Source of the DNA: Acinetobacter sp. ANC 4470
GTDB taxonomy: Bacteria; Pseudomonadota; Gammaproteobacteria; Pseudomonadales; Moraxellaceae
DNA: 64,000 nucleotides
Reading direction: 5' to 3'
Assembly (NCBI RefSeq): GCF_002135335.1
Contig: NZ_NEGC01000004.1
Location: forward strand, 248,001-312,000
Shown in pieces: positions 45,612-54,503 of the stretch. Within the stretch, counting starts at the first letter, position 1; every line of letters begins with the position of its first letter. A model generated the notes under the pieces. It saw only the letters and a program-made list of their open reading frames with translations. It was not told where the DNA came from and did not search any database. The position numbers were made by a program, and so were the translations under genes.

Positions 45612-46133
45612 ATGTTTTTTAAACAAAAAAATGCTTTTACGCTCATTGAGCTCATCATTACGATCGCTATTTTAGCAATTATCACAACTCTCGCCCTACC
45701 TCATTTTCATGAAATAATGGCAAAACAAGAAACAATAAAAACAACCAACAAACTGATTTCAAGTATTCAATTGGCAAAATCGCATGCCACACTTCAACAT
45801 ACCAATGTTGTCATTTGTCCTAGCCAAGATAAATTAAATTGTCAAATAAACCATTGGAATTCAGGTTTTATTGTTTTTCTCGATTCCAATAAAAGTAGAC
45901 AAGTAGATGTCAGTGAAAAAATTATCCTGACCGAATCAACCAACTTGAAATATGGCAATTTAAACTGGAGAGGAACTTTAAGCATTCCAAGTTTAACTTT
46001 TCAAGCAGCAAATGGGCTTCCTATTGGTTCGAATGGTAGTTTTTATTATTGTTCCACCTATCAGCAACCACTGCATAAAATAATACTCAGTAATATGGGA
46101 CATATCCGTATTGAAAACCCTTCAACTTGCTAA
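45612..46133 (+). CDS. type IV pseudopilin, FimT/GspH family
   Basis: 173 residues. The prepilin signature is complete: a short basic leader MFFKQKNA, processing before F9, and FTLIELIITIAILAIITTLA with the essential Glu at +5 (E13). The rest follows the FimT/GspH pattern (SSIQLAKSHATLQHTNVVIC; IFLDSN; cysteines near 75, 81, 156 and 173). PilD cleaves and methylates such proteins, and they cap or prime type IV pili or type II secretion pseudopili. No pilVWXY1 genes lie next to it, so it is an isolated copy. Confidence 0.88.
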   Translation: MFFKQKNAFTLIELIITIAILAIITTLALPHFHEIMAKQETIKTTNKLISSIQLAKSHATLQHTNVVICPSQDKLNCQINHWNSGFIVFLDSNKSRQVDVSEKIILTESTNLKYGNLNWRGTLSIPSLTFQAANGLPIGSNGSFYYCSTYQQPLHKIILSNMGHIRIENPSTC

Positions 46134-46247
46134 GAACCCATGAGTCTACAACTAGCGAGCTATCAGACTTTATTCCTGAGTATTTTTCAATATACTGCTT
46201 AAGTTTGAAAAATAATCGACTTAAAAGTAAATATCGGAGTAAAGAAA

Positions 46248-47423
46248 ATGACAGACATCGTAATTGTAAATGGTGCACGTACAGCAATGGGCGGTTTTCA
46301 AGGCAGTTTAGCTGGTGTAACAGCACCCGAACTGGGCGCAGTATCCATTAAAGCAGCGATTGCTCGTTCAGGATTACAACCAACTGATATCGAAGAAGTT
46401 ATTATGGGTTGTGTACTCCCCGCTGGATTAAAGCAAGGTCCTGCACGTCAAGCAATGCGCCAAGCTGGCCTTCCTGACTCAACAGGCGCAGTAACCATTA
46501 ATAAACTTTGTGGTTCTGGCATGAAAGCTGTGATGCAAGCCGCAGATATGATCAAAGCGGGTTCTGCTAAAATTGTGGTTGCAGGCGGCATGGAATCTAT
46601 GACCAATGCACCTTACGTGTTGCCAAAAGCACGTGGTGGTTATCGTATGGGTCACGGTGAAATTAAAGACCATATGTTCCTTGATGGCTTAGAAGACGCT
46701 GAAACAGGTCGTTTAATGGGTTCTTTTGCTCAAGATATGGCCAATACCCGTGGCTATACACGCCAACAAATGGATGATTTTGCCATTCGTTCACTCAAAC
46801 GTGCTCAAACAGCCATTACCGAAGGTTATTTTGCAGATGAAATCGCTCCTGTTACGGTTTCAACACGTAAAGGTGATATTGTCATTGATAAAGACGAACA
46901 ACCGTTTAACGCCAATATAGAAAAAATTCCAACACTCCGTCCTGCTTTTGCCAAAGATGGAACAATTACCGCTGCAAATGCCAGCTCTATTTCTGATGGT
47001 GCCTCTGCATTAGTACTAACTTCAGCAGAAAATGCATCAGCAAAAGGTTTAAATCCGCTTGCAAAAATTGTTGCTTATGCATCAAATTCTCAACACCCTT
47101 CAGAATTTACCATTGCACCAGTGGGTGCGATTCAAAAAACTTTGGATAAAGCGGGCTGGACAGCTTCCGATGTTGATCTGTGGGAAATTAACGAAGCTTT
47201 CGCTATGGTCACCATGTGCCCAATTGATGATTTCAAATTAGATGCTGAAAAAGTGAATATTAATGGCGGTGCTTGCGCACTTGGGCACCCAGTAGGTTCT
47301 ACTGGTTCACGTATCATTTTGACTTTGATTCATGCATTAAAACGTACTGGCGGTAAAAAAGGTATTGCTGCTTTATGTATCGGTGGTGGTGAAGCTACTG
47401 CTGTAGCGATCGAGTTACTATAA
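46248..47423 (+). CDS. acetyl-CoA C-acetyltransferase (thiolase)
   Basis: 391 residues, typical of biosynthetic-type thiolases. The acylated cysteine is C88 (NKLCGSGMKAV), with H347 (ACALGHPVGSTG) and C377 (LCIGGGEATA). It condenses two acetyl-CoA or cleaves acetoacetyl-CoA, in ketone-body, PHB or amino-acid catabolism. The gene is not next to an acyl-CoA dehydrogenase or a phaB gene. It could work with the BKACE product acetoacetate, via acetoacetyl-CoA, elsewhere in the genome. A GC-rich hairpin ends the unit. Confidence 0.93.
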   Translation: MTDIVIVNGARTAMGGFQGSLAGVTAPELGAVSIKAAIARSGLQPTDIEEVIMGCVLPAGLKQGPARQAMRQAGLPDSTGAVTINKLCGSGMKAVMQAADMIKAGSAKIVVAGGMESMTNAPYVLPKARGGYRMGHGEIKDHMFLDGLEDAETGRLMGSFAQDMANTRGYTRQQMDDFAIRSLKRAQTAITEGYFADEIAPVTVSTRKGDIVIDKDEQPFNANIEKIPTLRPAFAKDGTITAANASSISDGASALVLTSAENASAKGLNPLAKIVAYASNSQHPSEFTIAPVGAIQKTLDKAGWTASDVDLWEINEAFAMVTMCPIDDFKLDAEKVNINGGACALGHPVGSTGSRIILTLIHALKRTGGKKGIAALCIGGGEATAVAIELL

Positions 47424-47439
47424 TTTCACCTCTTTCTAA

Positions 47440-47460
47440 CTCTCTCCCATAGGGAGAGAG
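47440..47460 (+). terminator. hairpin after the thiolase gene
   Basis: CTCTCTCCC-ATA-GGGAGAGAG is a 9-bp stem 17 bases past the stop; it is followed by only a weak T-rich stretch. Confidence 0.65.
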
Positions 47461-47572
47461 AACTTTATCCTTCATTATTGAGGGATTTTTTTACACTTAC
47501 ACTTTTTCATCATTGTTTCTGCCTAAGCCTGTTAAATTAGAAAACTCAAAACAACAATACGGACACATCGAG

Positions 47573-48022
47573 ATGCAACTCAATCATTACCTCAATTTCC
47601 AGGGTGAAACTGAGGCTGCTTTTAACTTTTATAAATCGGTTTTTGGTGGTGAGTTTTCGAATCTTACCCGTTATGGTGAATTACCTGCTGAAGAAGGTGT
47701 CACTTTATCAGAAGCCGATAAAAATCTTATTCTGCATGTATCCCTACCGATCAATAAATTTACCGAATTGATGGCATCCGACACCAATGATCAATTCTGT
47801 GCACAAACCAATAGCATATTTACTCAAGGCAATAATCACTATATTTCAATTAATTTAGATGCCAGTGAGCAAGCCGAAGCAAAACGCTTGTTTGATACTT
47901 TATCTGTCAATGGTCAAATTGAAATGCCTTTAGAAAAGACCTTTTGGGGAGCGCTATATGGTGCTTTCACCGATCAGTTTGGAGTGAAATGGATGGTCAA
48001 TTGCCAGCTAGAAGAAATGTAA
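47573..48022 (+). CDS. VOC-superfamily protein, PhnB/YjdN-like
   Basis: 149 residues from the ATG at 47573 (MQLNHYLNFQGETEAAFNFY). An in-frame stretch to 47513 has no family support. FYKSVFGGEF and the final GALYGAFTDQFGVKWMVNC are the signature of PhnB/YjdN (3-dmu-9_3-mt) proteins, members of the glyoxalase/bleomycin-resistance fold. The cellular substrate is unknown. A single-gene unit, convergent with the DUF934 gene across a shared terminator. Confidence 0.88.
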   Translation: MQLNHYLNFQGETEAAFNFYKSVFGGEFSNLTRYGELPAEEGVTLSEADKNLILHVSLPINKFTELMASDTNDQFCAQTNSIFTQGNNHYISINLDASEQAEAKRLFDTLSVNGQIEMPLEKTFWGALYGAFTDQFGVKWMVNCQLEEM

Positions 48023-48037
48023 TATTTTCTTTAACCA

Positions 48038-48067
48038 CAAAAAAGCCGACATTCAGCCGGCTTTTTT
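48038..48067 (+). terminator. bidirectional terminator
   Basis: AAAAAAGCCG-ACATT... with CGGCTTTTTT on the other arm; between the convergent phnB-like and DUF934 genes. Confidence 0.88.
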
Positions 48068-48086
48068 ATTGATGACTTAATGGAGA

Positions 48087-48572
48087 TTAAGCACCTGTTT
48101 GATAGCTTGCCTGTGCAACTGCGGTGGAAGCCTGATAAGGCTGTTTAAAATCATGTAAACCTGCTGCTGCTTCATGAATATCTTTACCTTCTTTCACCAC
48201 AAAAGTATCGAAGCCCGAACGTTTTAAATAGTTCAACACATCTTTAAAGATATCACCTGTCGCACGAAGCTCACCTTGATAGCCTTGACGACGCAGCAAT
48301 GCTGCAAATGAATAACCACGACCATCGTTAAAGCCTGCAAACTCAATAAAGATTGCATCTAATTGATCCAGTGGAAATTGGTTTACTTCAGGAGAAGCAT
48401 CCACGGTAATGTATAGCGCTTTTTTACCAGATACATTTGCGATTTGCTCTAACTGTTCAACCGTTAAAACCACATCACCTTGTGGCAATACGCCATCTTC
48501 GCCAATCACTTGATAAGTATTGTCTGCAATCGTGCCATCTTTAGAGAGCACTTGTAATGCGGTATTAAGCAT
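48087..48572 (-). CDS. DUF934 protein, sulfite-reductase partner
   Basis: 161 residues from the ATG at 48572, preceded by AAGGAG 7 bases upstream; the frame to 48605 is open but lies inside cysI. It starts by overlapping the cysI stop by eight bases, so translation is coupled. DAIFIEFAGFNDGRGYSFAALLRRQGYQGELRATGDIFKD is the DUF934 signature (FxDGRGxSxAxLLR). The family nearly always sits directly after a siroheme sulfite or nitrite reductase and is thought to help in sulfite reduction, but no activity has been shown. Confidence 0.9.
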   Translation of the reverse strand: MLNTALQVLSKDGTIADNTYQVIGEDGVLPQGDVVLTVEQLEQIANVSGKKALYITVDASPEVNQFPLDQLDAIFIEFAGFNDGRGYSFAALLRRQGYQGELRATGDIFKDVLNYLKRSGFDTFVVKEGKDIHEAAAGLHDFKQPYQASTAVAQASYQTGA

Positions 48573-50208
48573 ATGCACGCTCCTTAAAGGGTTGAATGCC
48601 AACACGGCGATAAGTTTCTACAAATTCTTCACCCTCAGTACGAAGGTCAAGATAGGTATTTAAAATTTCTTCAATCACGTCAGGCACGCGGTCTGCTGCA
48701 AATGATGGTCCTAGAATGTCACCAATTGAAGCATCATGATCTGCATTACCACCCAACGTAATTTGGTAGAATTCGGCGCCTTTTTTGTCGACCCCTAAAA
48801 TACCAATATTACCTACATGGTGATGACCGCAAGCATTCATACAACCTGAGATATTGAGATCCAATTTACCTAAGTTATAAATCGTATCTAGGTCATCAAA
48901 ACGGCGTGAAATCGCTTCTGAAATTGGAATTGATTTCGCATTTGCCAATGAACAGAAATCACCGCCCGGACAGCAAATAATATCAGTGATAAAACCAATA
49001 TGCGCACGTGCCAAGTTATTTGCTTCAAGCGTTTGCCATACTGCAAATAAATCTTTTTGCGGTACATCAACCAATGAAATATTTTGTTCATGGGTGGTAC
49101 GAAGTTCACCGAAAGTAAATTGATCTGCTAAATCAGCAATCAAGTTCATTTCTTCCGTGCTCATATCACCCGGTGCGATACCTGTACGTTTCAATGAAAT
49201 CGTAACGATACGATAACCTTTTACTTTATGTGCATTGGTGTTGATATTAAACCATTGCTTGAATTTTGGATGAGCTGCAAACAATTCAGTAAAGTCTTCA
49301 TCTGCATAATCTTGATAATCAAATGGGGGGAATTCTTCATCTAATTTTTTCAAAATTTCAGGCTGAATTTTTAAAGTCTGAATGGTATACGCAAATTCAG
49401 CTTCAACTTTTTCCGCAAATACCGCAGGCGTTAAAGCTTTAACTAAAATTTTGATACGTGCTTTATATTTATTATCACGGCGACCATGTAAGTTATAGAC
49501 TCGTAAAACTGCTTCTAAATACGCAATTAAATCTTCACGTGGCAAGAAGTCACGAATAAAACTGCCAATGACTGGGGTACGACCTAAACCGCCACCCACT
49601 TTAATTTTATAGCCAATTTCGCCTGCTTCATTCTTCACGATATATATACCAATATCATGGAATGAAACTGCGGCGCGGTCTGTTTCCGCCAATGCTGATA
49701 CAGCAATTTTGAACTTACGTGGCAAAAATGCAAATTCTGGATGAAATGTTGACCATTGACGAATCAATTCACAGGTTGGACGTGGGTCGGCAATCTCACC
49801 CTCAACCACGCCTGCATATTGGTCAGTCGTGGTATTACGAATACAGTTACCCGAAGTTTGAATGGCATGCATTTGAACCGTTGCAAGTTCTGCCAACATG
49901 TCAGGCACATTTTCTAGTGCAGGCCAGTTAAACTGAATATTTTGACGTGTTGATACATGCGCGTAACCACGGTCATATTCTTTGGCCAAATCTGCAATTT
50001 TACGCAGTTGGTTTGAATTCATTAATCCATAAGGTACAGCAATACGTAACATTGGCGCATAGCGTTGAACGTATAAACCATTTTGTAGACGTAGCGGACG
50101 GTATTCATCTTCCGTCAATTTACCCGCTAAATAACGTTCCGTTTGGTCACGGAATTGTGCAACACGTTCATTGACCAGTTGCTGATCAAAATCAGTATAT
50201 AAATACAT
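48565..50208 (-). CDS. cysI: siroheme/4Fe-4S sulfite (nitrite) reductase
   Basis: 547 residues. Both ferredoxin-like halves and siroheme pockets are present: GLYVQRYAPMLRIAVPYGLM, NTTTDQYAGV and, in the C-terminal part, the four Fe-S/siroheme cysteines C413-x5-C419 and C456-x3-C460 (CPGGDFC, CMNAC). The enzyme reduces sulfite to sulfide for cysteine synthesis, or nitrite to ammonia. The following DUF934 gene favours the assimilatory sulfite role, as does the absence of a nitrate-reductase cluster nearby. The usual flavoprotein partner CysJ is not adjacent. Confidence 0.9.
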   Translation of the reverse strand: MYLYTDFDQQLVNERVAQFRDQTERYLAGKLTEDEYRPLRLQNGLYVQRYAPMLRIAVPYGLMNSNQLRKIADLAKEYDRGYAHVSTRQNIQFNWPALENVPDMLAELATVQMHAIQTSGNCIRNTTTDQYAGVVEGEIADPRPTCELIRQWSTFHPEFAFLPRKFKIAVSALAETDRAAVSFHDIGIYIVKNEAGEIGYKIKVGGGLGRTPVIGSFIRDFLPREDLIAYLEAVLRVYNLHGRRDNKYKARIKILVKALTPAVFAEKVEAEFAYTIQTLKIQPEILKKLDEEFPPFDYQDYADEDFTELFAAHPKFKQWFNINTNAHKVKGYRIVTISLKRTGIAPGDMSTEEMNLIADLADQFTFGELRTTHEQNISLVDVPQKDLFAVWQTLEANNLARAHIGFITDIICCPGGDFCSLANAKSIPISEAISRRFDDLDTIYNLGKLDLNISGCMNACGHHHVGNIGILGVDKKGAEFYQITLGGNADHDASIGDILGPSFAADRVPDVIEEILNTYLDLRTEGEEFVETYRRVGIQPFKERAYA

Positions 50209-50501
50209 GGCGTACAGCTAGTAGTTTCTATTATAACGATGCACAGCATAACGAGATTTAACCTATCAACAAAATGCGTTTTTTACATATTTAATAGCGG
50301 TTTTACTGATAAGGGTATCAAGAGTTCACTGATATAGCGAAATACAGCAGAATCCTGCTGCTTTTATCCGATTTGATGTTATTTTCACTTGTTTATCACT
50401 ATTTTTCATATACAACCTAAATATGCAAATCTAAGCAAAAAAACTGATCTCTATTTTAAGTAAGCGAATTAGATATTTAAAAATGATTCAATTTAAACCA
50501 T
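50209..50501. other. intergenic region upstream of cysI
   Basis: AT-rich; should hold the cysI promoter. Nothing in it looks like a riboswitch or a gene. Together with the gcd terminator (50502-50528) it fills the gap to gcd. Confidence 0.5.
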
Positions 50502-50528
50502 AAAAAAGCCTGACGAATCAGGCTTTTT
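50502..50528 (-). terminator. terminator of gcd
   Basis: AAAAAAGCCTGA-CGAA-TCAGGCTTTTT, 22 bases past the gcd stop, with T-runs on both strands. Confidence 0.88.
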
Positions 50529-50549
50529 AATCAATTAATTTACAACAAA

Positions 50550-52952
50550 TTATTTTTGATCTGGTAACGCATAGGCAACCAGTGCATCACCCATCTTGGT
50601 GCCAAAGGAACCATGACCACCTGCCATAATCACCACGTATTGTTTACCGTTGCTTTCATAAGTCATTGGTGTTGCTTGTCCACCTGCGGGTAAACGCCCT
50701 TTCCAAAGCTCATCACCATTAGTGACATTAATTGCACGAATGTAATCATCCTGAGTTCCACCCACAAACATTACGTTGCCGGCAGTTGAAATTGAACCAC
50801 CCAGCATTGGTACACCCATTTTAAATGGTGGTAAAGGAATACCCGGCATACTGTCACGAATCGTACCAATACGACGTTTCCAAGCCACTTCATGCGTATT
50901 TAAATCTACACCCGCCACATAACCCCATGCAGGCTGTTTACATGGCAAGCCGAATGGAGACAAGAACGCGCTAATTTCAACACCGTAAGGCACGCCATAC
51001 ATCGGCTGAACACCCGCTTCAGTACCTGCACCCTTGGCCGTTTTTGGACGGTTCGGATCTGCTGGAATCAGTTTAGACACAAATGGCAAGCCAATCGGAT
51101 TCATCACGGCAATTTGACGGTCTGGGTTGACTGACATGCCGCCCCATTCAAACACACCCAAGTTACCAGGGAATACCAAAGTTCCATTTTCTGAAGGTGG
51201 AGTATAAATACCGTCATAGTTCAATTTATGGAAAGACACACGACAGATCAATTGATCAAACATGGTGGCACCCCACATTTGTTTGTCCGTCAATCTTTCT
51301 TTTGGTGCAAGATCAAAATCAGAGAATGGTTGCGTTGGAGAATAGCGCTCACCTTTAGTTTGAGGACCACGTTTCACTGTTTGTGGCACCGGTTTCTCAG
51401 TAATCGGTACAATCGCTTCGCCAGTACGGCGATCTAAAACAAAGACATTCCCTGTTTTCGTTAATACATAAATTGCAGGGACGGTTTGACCCGATTGATT
51501 TTTAATATCAGTCAATGTCGGTTGAGATGGTACATCCATATCCCACAAATCGTGATGCGTGGTTTGGAAGTCCCAAACCAATTTACCCGTAGATGCATTG
51601 ATCGCCAACATCGAGTTTGCATAACGCTCATGTAATTCAGTACGGTTGCCGCCCCAAATATCAGGCGTACCAACACCCGTTGGAACATACACGATGTCCA
51701 ACTTAGCGTCATAAGCTAAAGGTGCCCATGCGTTTGGAGAGTTTTGAACATATTTTTGACCAGGACCTGGAATTTTATTTGGATCTTCCGCTCCCGTATC
51801 AAACACCCAAAGCAATGCTCCAGTATTAACGTCATAACCACGAATAACACCAGATGGCTCTTCAGTAGAATAGTTATCTGTGGTTGAACCCGCAATAATA
51901 ATAGTTGTACCCGTAATCACTGGAGGTGACGTTGGGATATAACCGCCCGGATAAGGGAATGGCATGTCTTTTTGTAAATCAACTTCGCCATTTTTACCAA
52001 AATCTGTACATGCTTTACCCGTGTCAGCATTGATCGCAACTAGACGACCATCATTAACAGGTAAAATAATTTTTTTAGGACATTCTGCTGAAGTAGTTTT
52101 CTTCGCAGCTAAACTGGTTTCAAAGCCTACTGTATTACTCGCATCAAAATACGAAACACCACGACAGGTTAAATGCTGAAATGTCTTATCCGCTTTTAAC
52201 TTCGGATCAAATGTCCATTTCGCCGTACCTGTTGCAGGATCAAGCGCAACCAATTTTTGGTGCGTTGTACAGATGTACATATTGTCGCCAACTTTAATTG
52301 GCGTCACCTGATTGGTTGTTTCACCTGAGTCATTTTCAGTTTTAAAATCGCCTGTGTTGTATGTCCAAGCAACCTTCAATTCTTTCACGTTCTCTGAATT
52401 AATTTGATTTAATGGAGAATAACGTAGACCTGACTGAGTACGACCATAGGCTGGCCAGTCCGCATCAGCAATACCGGGTATCGGCTGTGCAGTAGTAGGC
52501 TGCTTGGTCGTTAATTCACCTCGAATTTCTTGAGGATCATTAAAAATAGAATAGATCATCACTGCAATAGTGATTGCCAATGTACCTGTCAGAGCAATTT
52601 TTGCGCCTTTCGTATTGTTAAAACCACGAGTGACCGCTGGAATTAATAATAACAGACCAAATACACCCAAAATATCTAAACGAGGTGCTAACGCAAAGAA
52701 GTCAGAACCCACTTCCCATAAGCCCCACACCACTGTACCCAATACAAATACAGCATAAACAATGAGTGCCGAGCTTTTTAATTTTTGCAATAAAATTGCA
52801 GTCGCGATGAAGAATAAACCTGCAATGATGTAGTACCAAGACCCACCAAGCACTGCAAGATAAATTCCTCCAATCAGCAGGACTAAACCGATAATTATAG
52901 CAACAATTGCCAAAATCGTTTTTAATCCTGAACCTGAAGATGGAGTATTCAT
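50550..52952 (-). CDS. gcd: membrane PQQ-dependent glucose dehydrogenase
   Basis: 800 residues from the ATG at 52952 (AGGTGG five bases upstream; an in-frame GTG precedes it). The N-terminus has five transmembrane helices (about residues 10-145), then a periplasmic eight-bladed PQQ propeller beginning at DWPAYGRTQSGLRYSPLNQI. Tryptophan-docking motifs recur (GTAKWTFDP, GALLWVFDTG). The length equals GDH-A of A. calcoaceticus. It oxidises glucose to gluconolactone in the periplasm and passes electrons to ubiquinone. PQQ synthesis genes are not in the window. The oprB gene lies upstream on the same strand, about 170 bases away. Confidence 0.95.
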   Translation of the reverse strand: MNTPSSGSGLKTILAIVAIIIGLVLLIGGIYLAVLGGSWYYIIAGLFFIATAILLQKLKSSALIVYAVFVLGTVVWGLWEVGSDFFALAPRLDILGVFGLLLLIPAVTRGFNNTKGAKIALTGTLAITIAVMIYSIFNDPQEIRGELTTKQPTTAQPIPGIADADWPAYGRTQSGLRYSPLNQINSENVKELKVAWTYNTGDFKTENDSGETTNQVTPIKVGDNMYICTTHQKLVALDPATGTAKWTFDPKLKADKTFQHLTCRGVSYFDASNTVGFETSLAAKKTTSAECPKKIILPVNDGRLVAINADTGKACTDFGKNGEVDLQKDMPFPYPGGYIPTSPPVITGTTIIIAGSTTDNYSTEEPSGVIRGYDVNTGALLWVFDTGAEDPNKIPGPGQKYVQNSPNAWAPLAYDAKLDIVYVPTGVGTPDIWGGNRTELHERYANSMLAINASTGKLVWDFQTTHHDLWDMDVPSQPTLTDIKNQSGQTVPAIYVLTKTGNVFVLDRRTGEAIVPITEKPVPQTVKRGPQTKGERYSPTQPFSDFDLAPKERLTDKQMWGATMFDQLICRVSFHKLNYDGIYTPPSENGTLVFPGNLGVFEWGGMSVNPDRQIAVMNPIGLPFVSKLIPADPNRPKTAKGAGTEAGVQPMYGVPYGVEISAFLSPFGLPCKQPAWGYVAGVDLNTHEVAWKRRIGTIRDSMPGIPLPPFKMGVPMLGGSISTAGNVMFVGGTQDDYIRAINVTNGDELWKGRLPAGGQATPMTYESNGKQYVVIMAGGHGSFGTKMGDALVAYALPDQK

Positions 52953-53125
52953 ATGAACCACCTATTTCTAAAATTCTTAATTTTAAAGCCCATATTTGCT
53001 TAACAAATATGAGCACCTATTTTTGTAGTTTTTAGATATTAAATACCTGACCTAGCCAAGCATACGTTGTATCGTTACGTATCAATGCGTTCCGTGTTCT
53101 AGATCAAGTATTTATCATCTAGAAA

Positions 53126-54382
53126 CTAGAACACCGTTTGGAACTTAATGCCGCCAACCCAAGCATTTTCTCCATTTTTGTATGCACCAACATGATGAAC
53201 ATATTGCACATTTGGACGAATGGTTAACCAATTTGTAGCATGCATGCCGTAATAAATTTCGGCATTGTATTCTTCATTTTGTAGACCACGAGTGTCTACT
53301 ATATTGTTGACATCATCATTGATGCTGATTCGAGCTACACCGATAGCAATCTCATCTTGCGGACGAGAGTTCATTAAACCCTTATAAACTAAACCCACAT
53401 TTTGCATATCACTGACAGTATTTGTGTCGCTATCATGTAAAGTTAAGTTTATAAAACCCGTAAGACCACGTGATGCATCCCCTTGATGAGCTGTTAATTG
53501 TTGTTTCGCAACTAACCATCCACCTTGTTTGTGCGAAGTGGCCTCTTGGGTAATTTCTTGAGCATCCGCAGTACTATAGTAATAACCTACGCGGTATTCA
53601 CCTGAAAGTTGTTCGTTACCGACTTTCGGTTGCCAAACGACTTCGGCAGGAATAATTGCACCATGTGAACCATCAGTACTTAAATTAAAGCCTTTGCCTC
53701 GTTCTAAGTTTTCTGGATTATATTCATACACACCGACTTGAGCATAAAGATCAGGGCGAACATTATATTTGACACGAGCTGCCCATTGGCTAACGGGCCA
53801 GTTATACCATTGGTCGCCAACCCAGTTCCCCACTTGAGAACCACAAAGTGCCAAATTTTGGAAATCGCAGTCAAAACTATTAAAATCTTCACCTTCACCA
53901 AAACGACCGACTTTGATATCAAGTTTCTGATCCAGAAATTGTTTTTTAATCCAAAAATCAGTCAAACGCCACGTTTGTCCACGTCCCCATACTTCTTGAG
54001 CGGAACTTAAATGTCCTGCAAGTGCATCCGAAGTTTGTGAAAGGGAGTGACCATTCCGTTCGGTAATCGTAATTTGTGCTTCAGTATCCTGCCAACCTAG
54101 AATTTTTTCCAAATCCAGATGTGCACCAAGCGCAAATTGATCCGCATATTCTGTACCATCACTGGAATGCTGTTTGGCATCTAAAACTGTTGCTATTTCA
54201 CCTGTATAACCAAAGCTAAAATCATAGCCTTGTTGTTGCAGTGCTGTACGCTGCCCATTCCAGTCACCCAGCATCCACTGGCTTTCTGGAGAAAATGCAT
54301 TATTCGCGTAAACACTTTGAATGCCACAACTTAAAGTTAAAAGGCTAACTCCAAAATAGATACGACCTCTATATTTATTCAT
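53126..54382 (-). CDS. oprB: carbohydrate-selective porin, OprB family
   Basis: 418 residues from the ATG at 54382 (AAGG upstream). The frame to 54448 is open but lacks a signal sequence. A signal peptide ends SVYANNAF. WMLGDWNGQRTALQQQGYDF is the OprB N-terminal signature, and the C-terminus ends in phenylalanine (GGIKFQTVF), as expected for an outer-membrane barrel. It should let glucose and related sugars reach the periplasm, where the neighbouring Gcd oxidises them. There is no other sugar transport gene here. Confidence 0.93.
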   Translation of the reverse strand: MNKYRGRIYFGVSLLTLSCGIQSVYANNAFSPESQWMLGDWNGQRTALQQQGYDFSFGYTGEIATVLDAKQHSSDGTEYADQFALGAHLDLEKILGWQDTEAQITITERNGHSLSQTSDALAGHLSSAQEVWGRGQTWRLTDFWIKKQFLDQKLDIKVGRFGEGEDFNSFDCDFQNLALCGSQVGNWVGDQWYNWPVSQWAARVKYNVRPDLYAQVGVYEYNPENLERGKGFNLSTDGSHGAIIPAEVVWQPKVGNEQLSGEYRVGYYYSTADAQEITQEATSHKQGGWLVAKQQLTAHQGDASRGLTGFINLTLHDSDTNTVSDMQNVGLVYKGLMNSRPQDEIAIGVARISINDDVNNIVDTRGLQNEEYNAEIYYGMHATNWLTIRPNVQYVHHVGAYKNGENAWVGGIKFQTVF

Positions 54383-54503
54383 AATTAGTGACCTTATTAA
54401 CAATTTGTAACCTATGTATAGGTTACGCCCATTATTTGTAAATAGCACATATTTTTGTTATTTTATTGTTTTAATATGGCTACTTTTTATCAAATTGTGA
54501 TAT

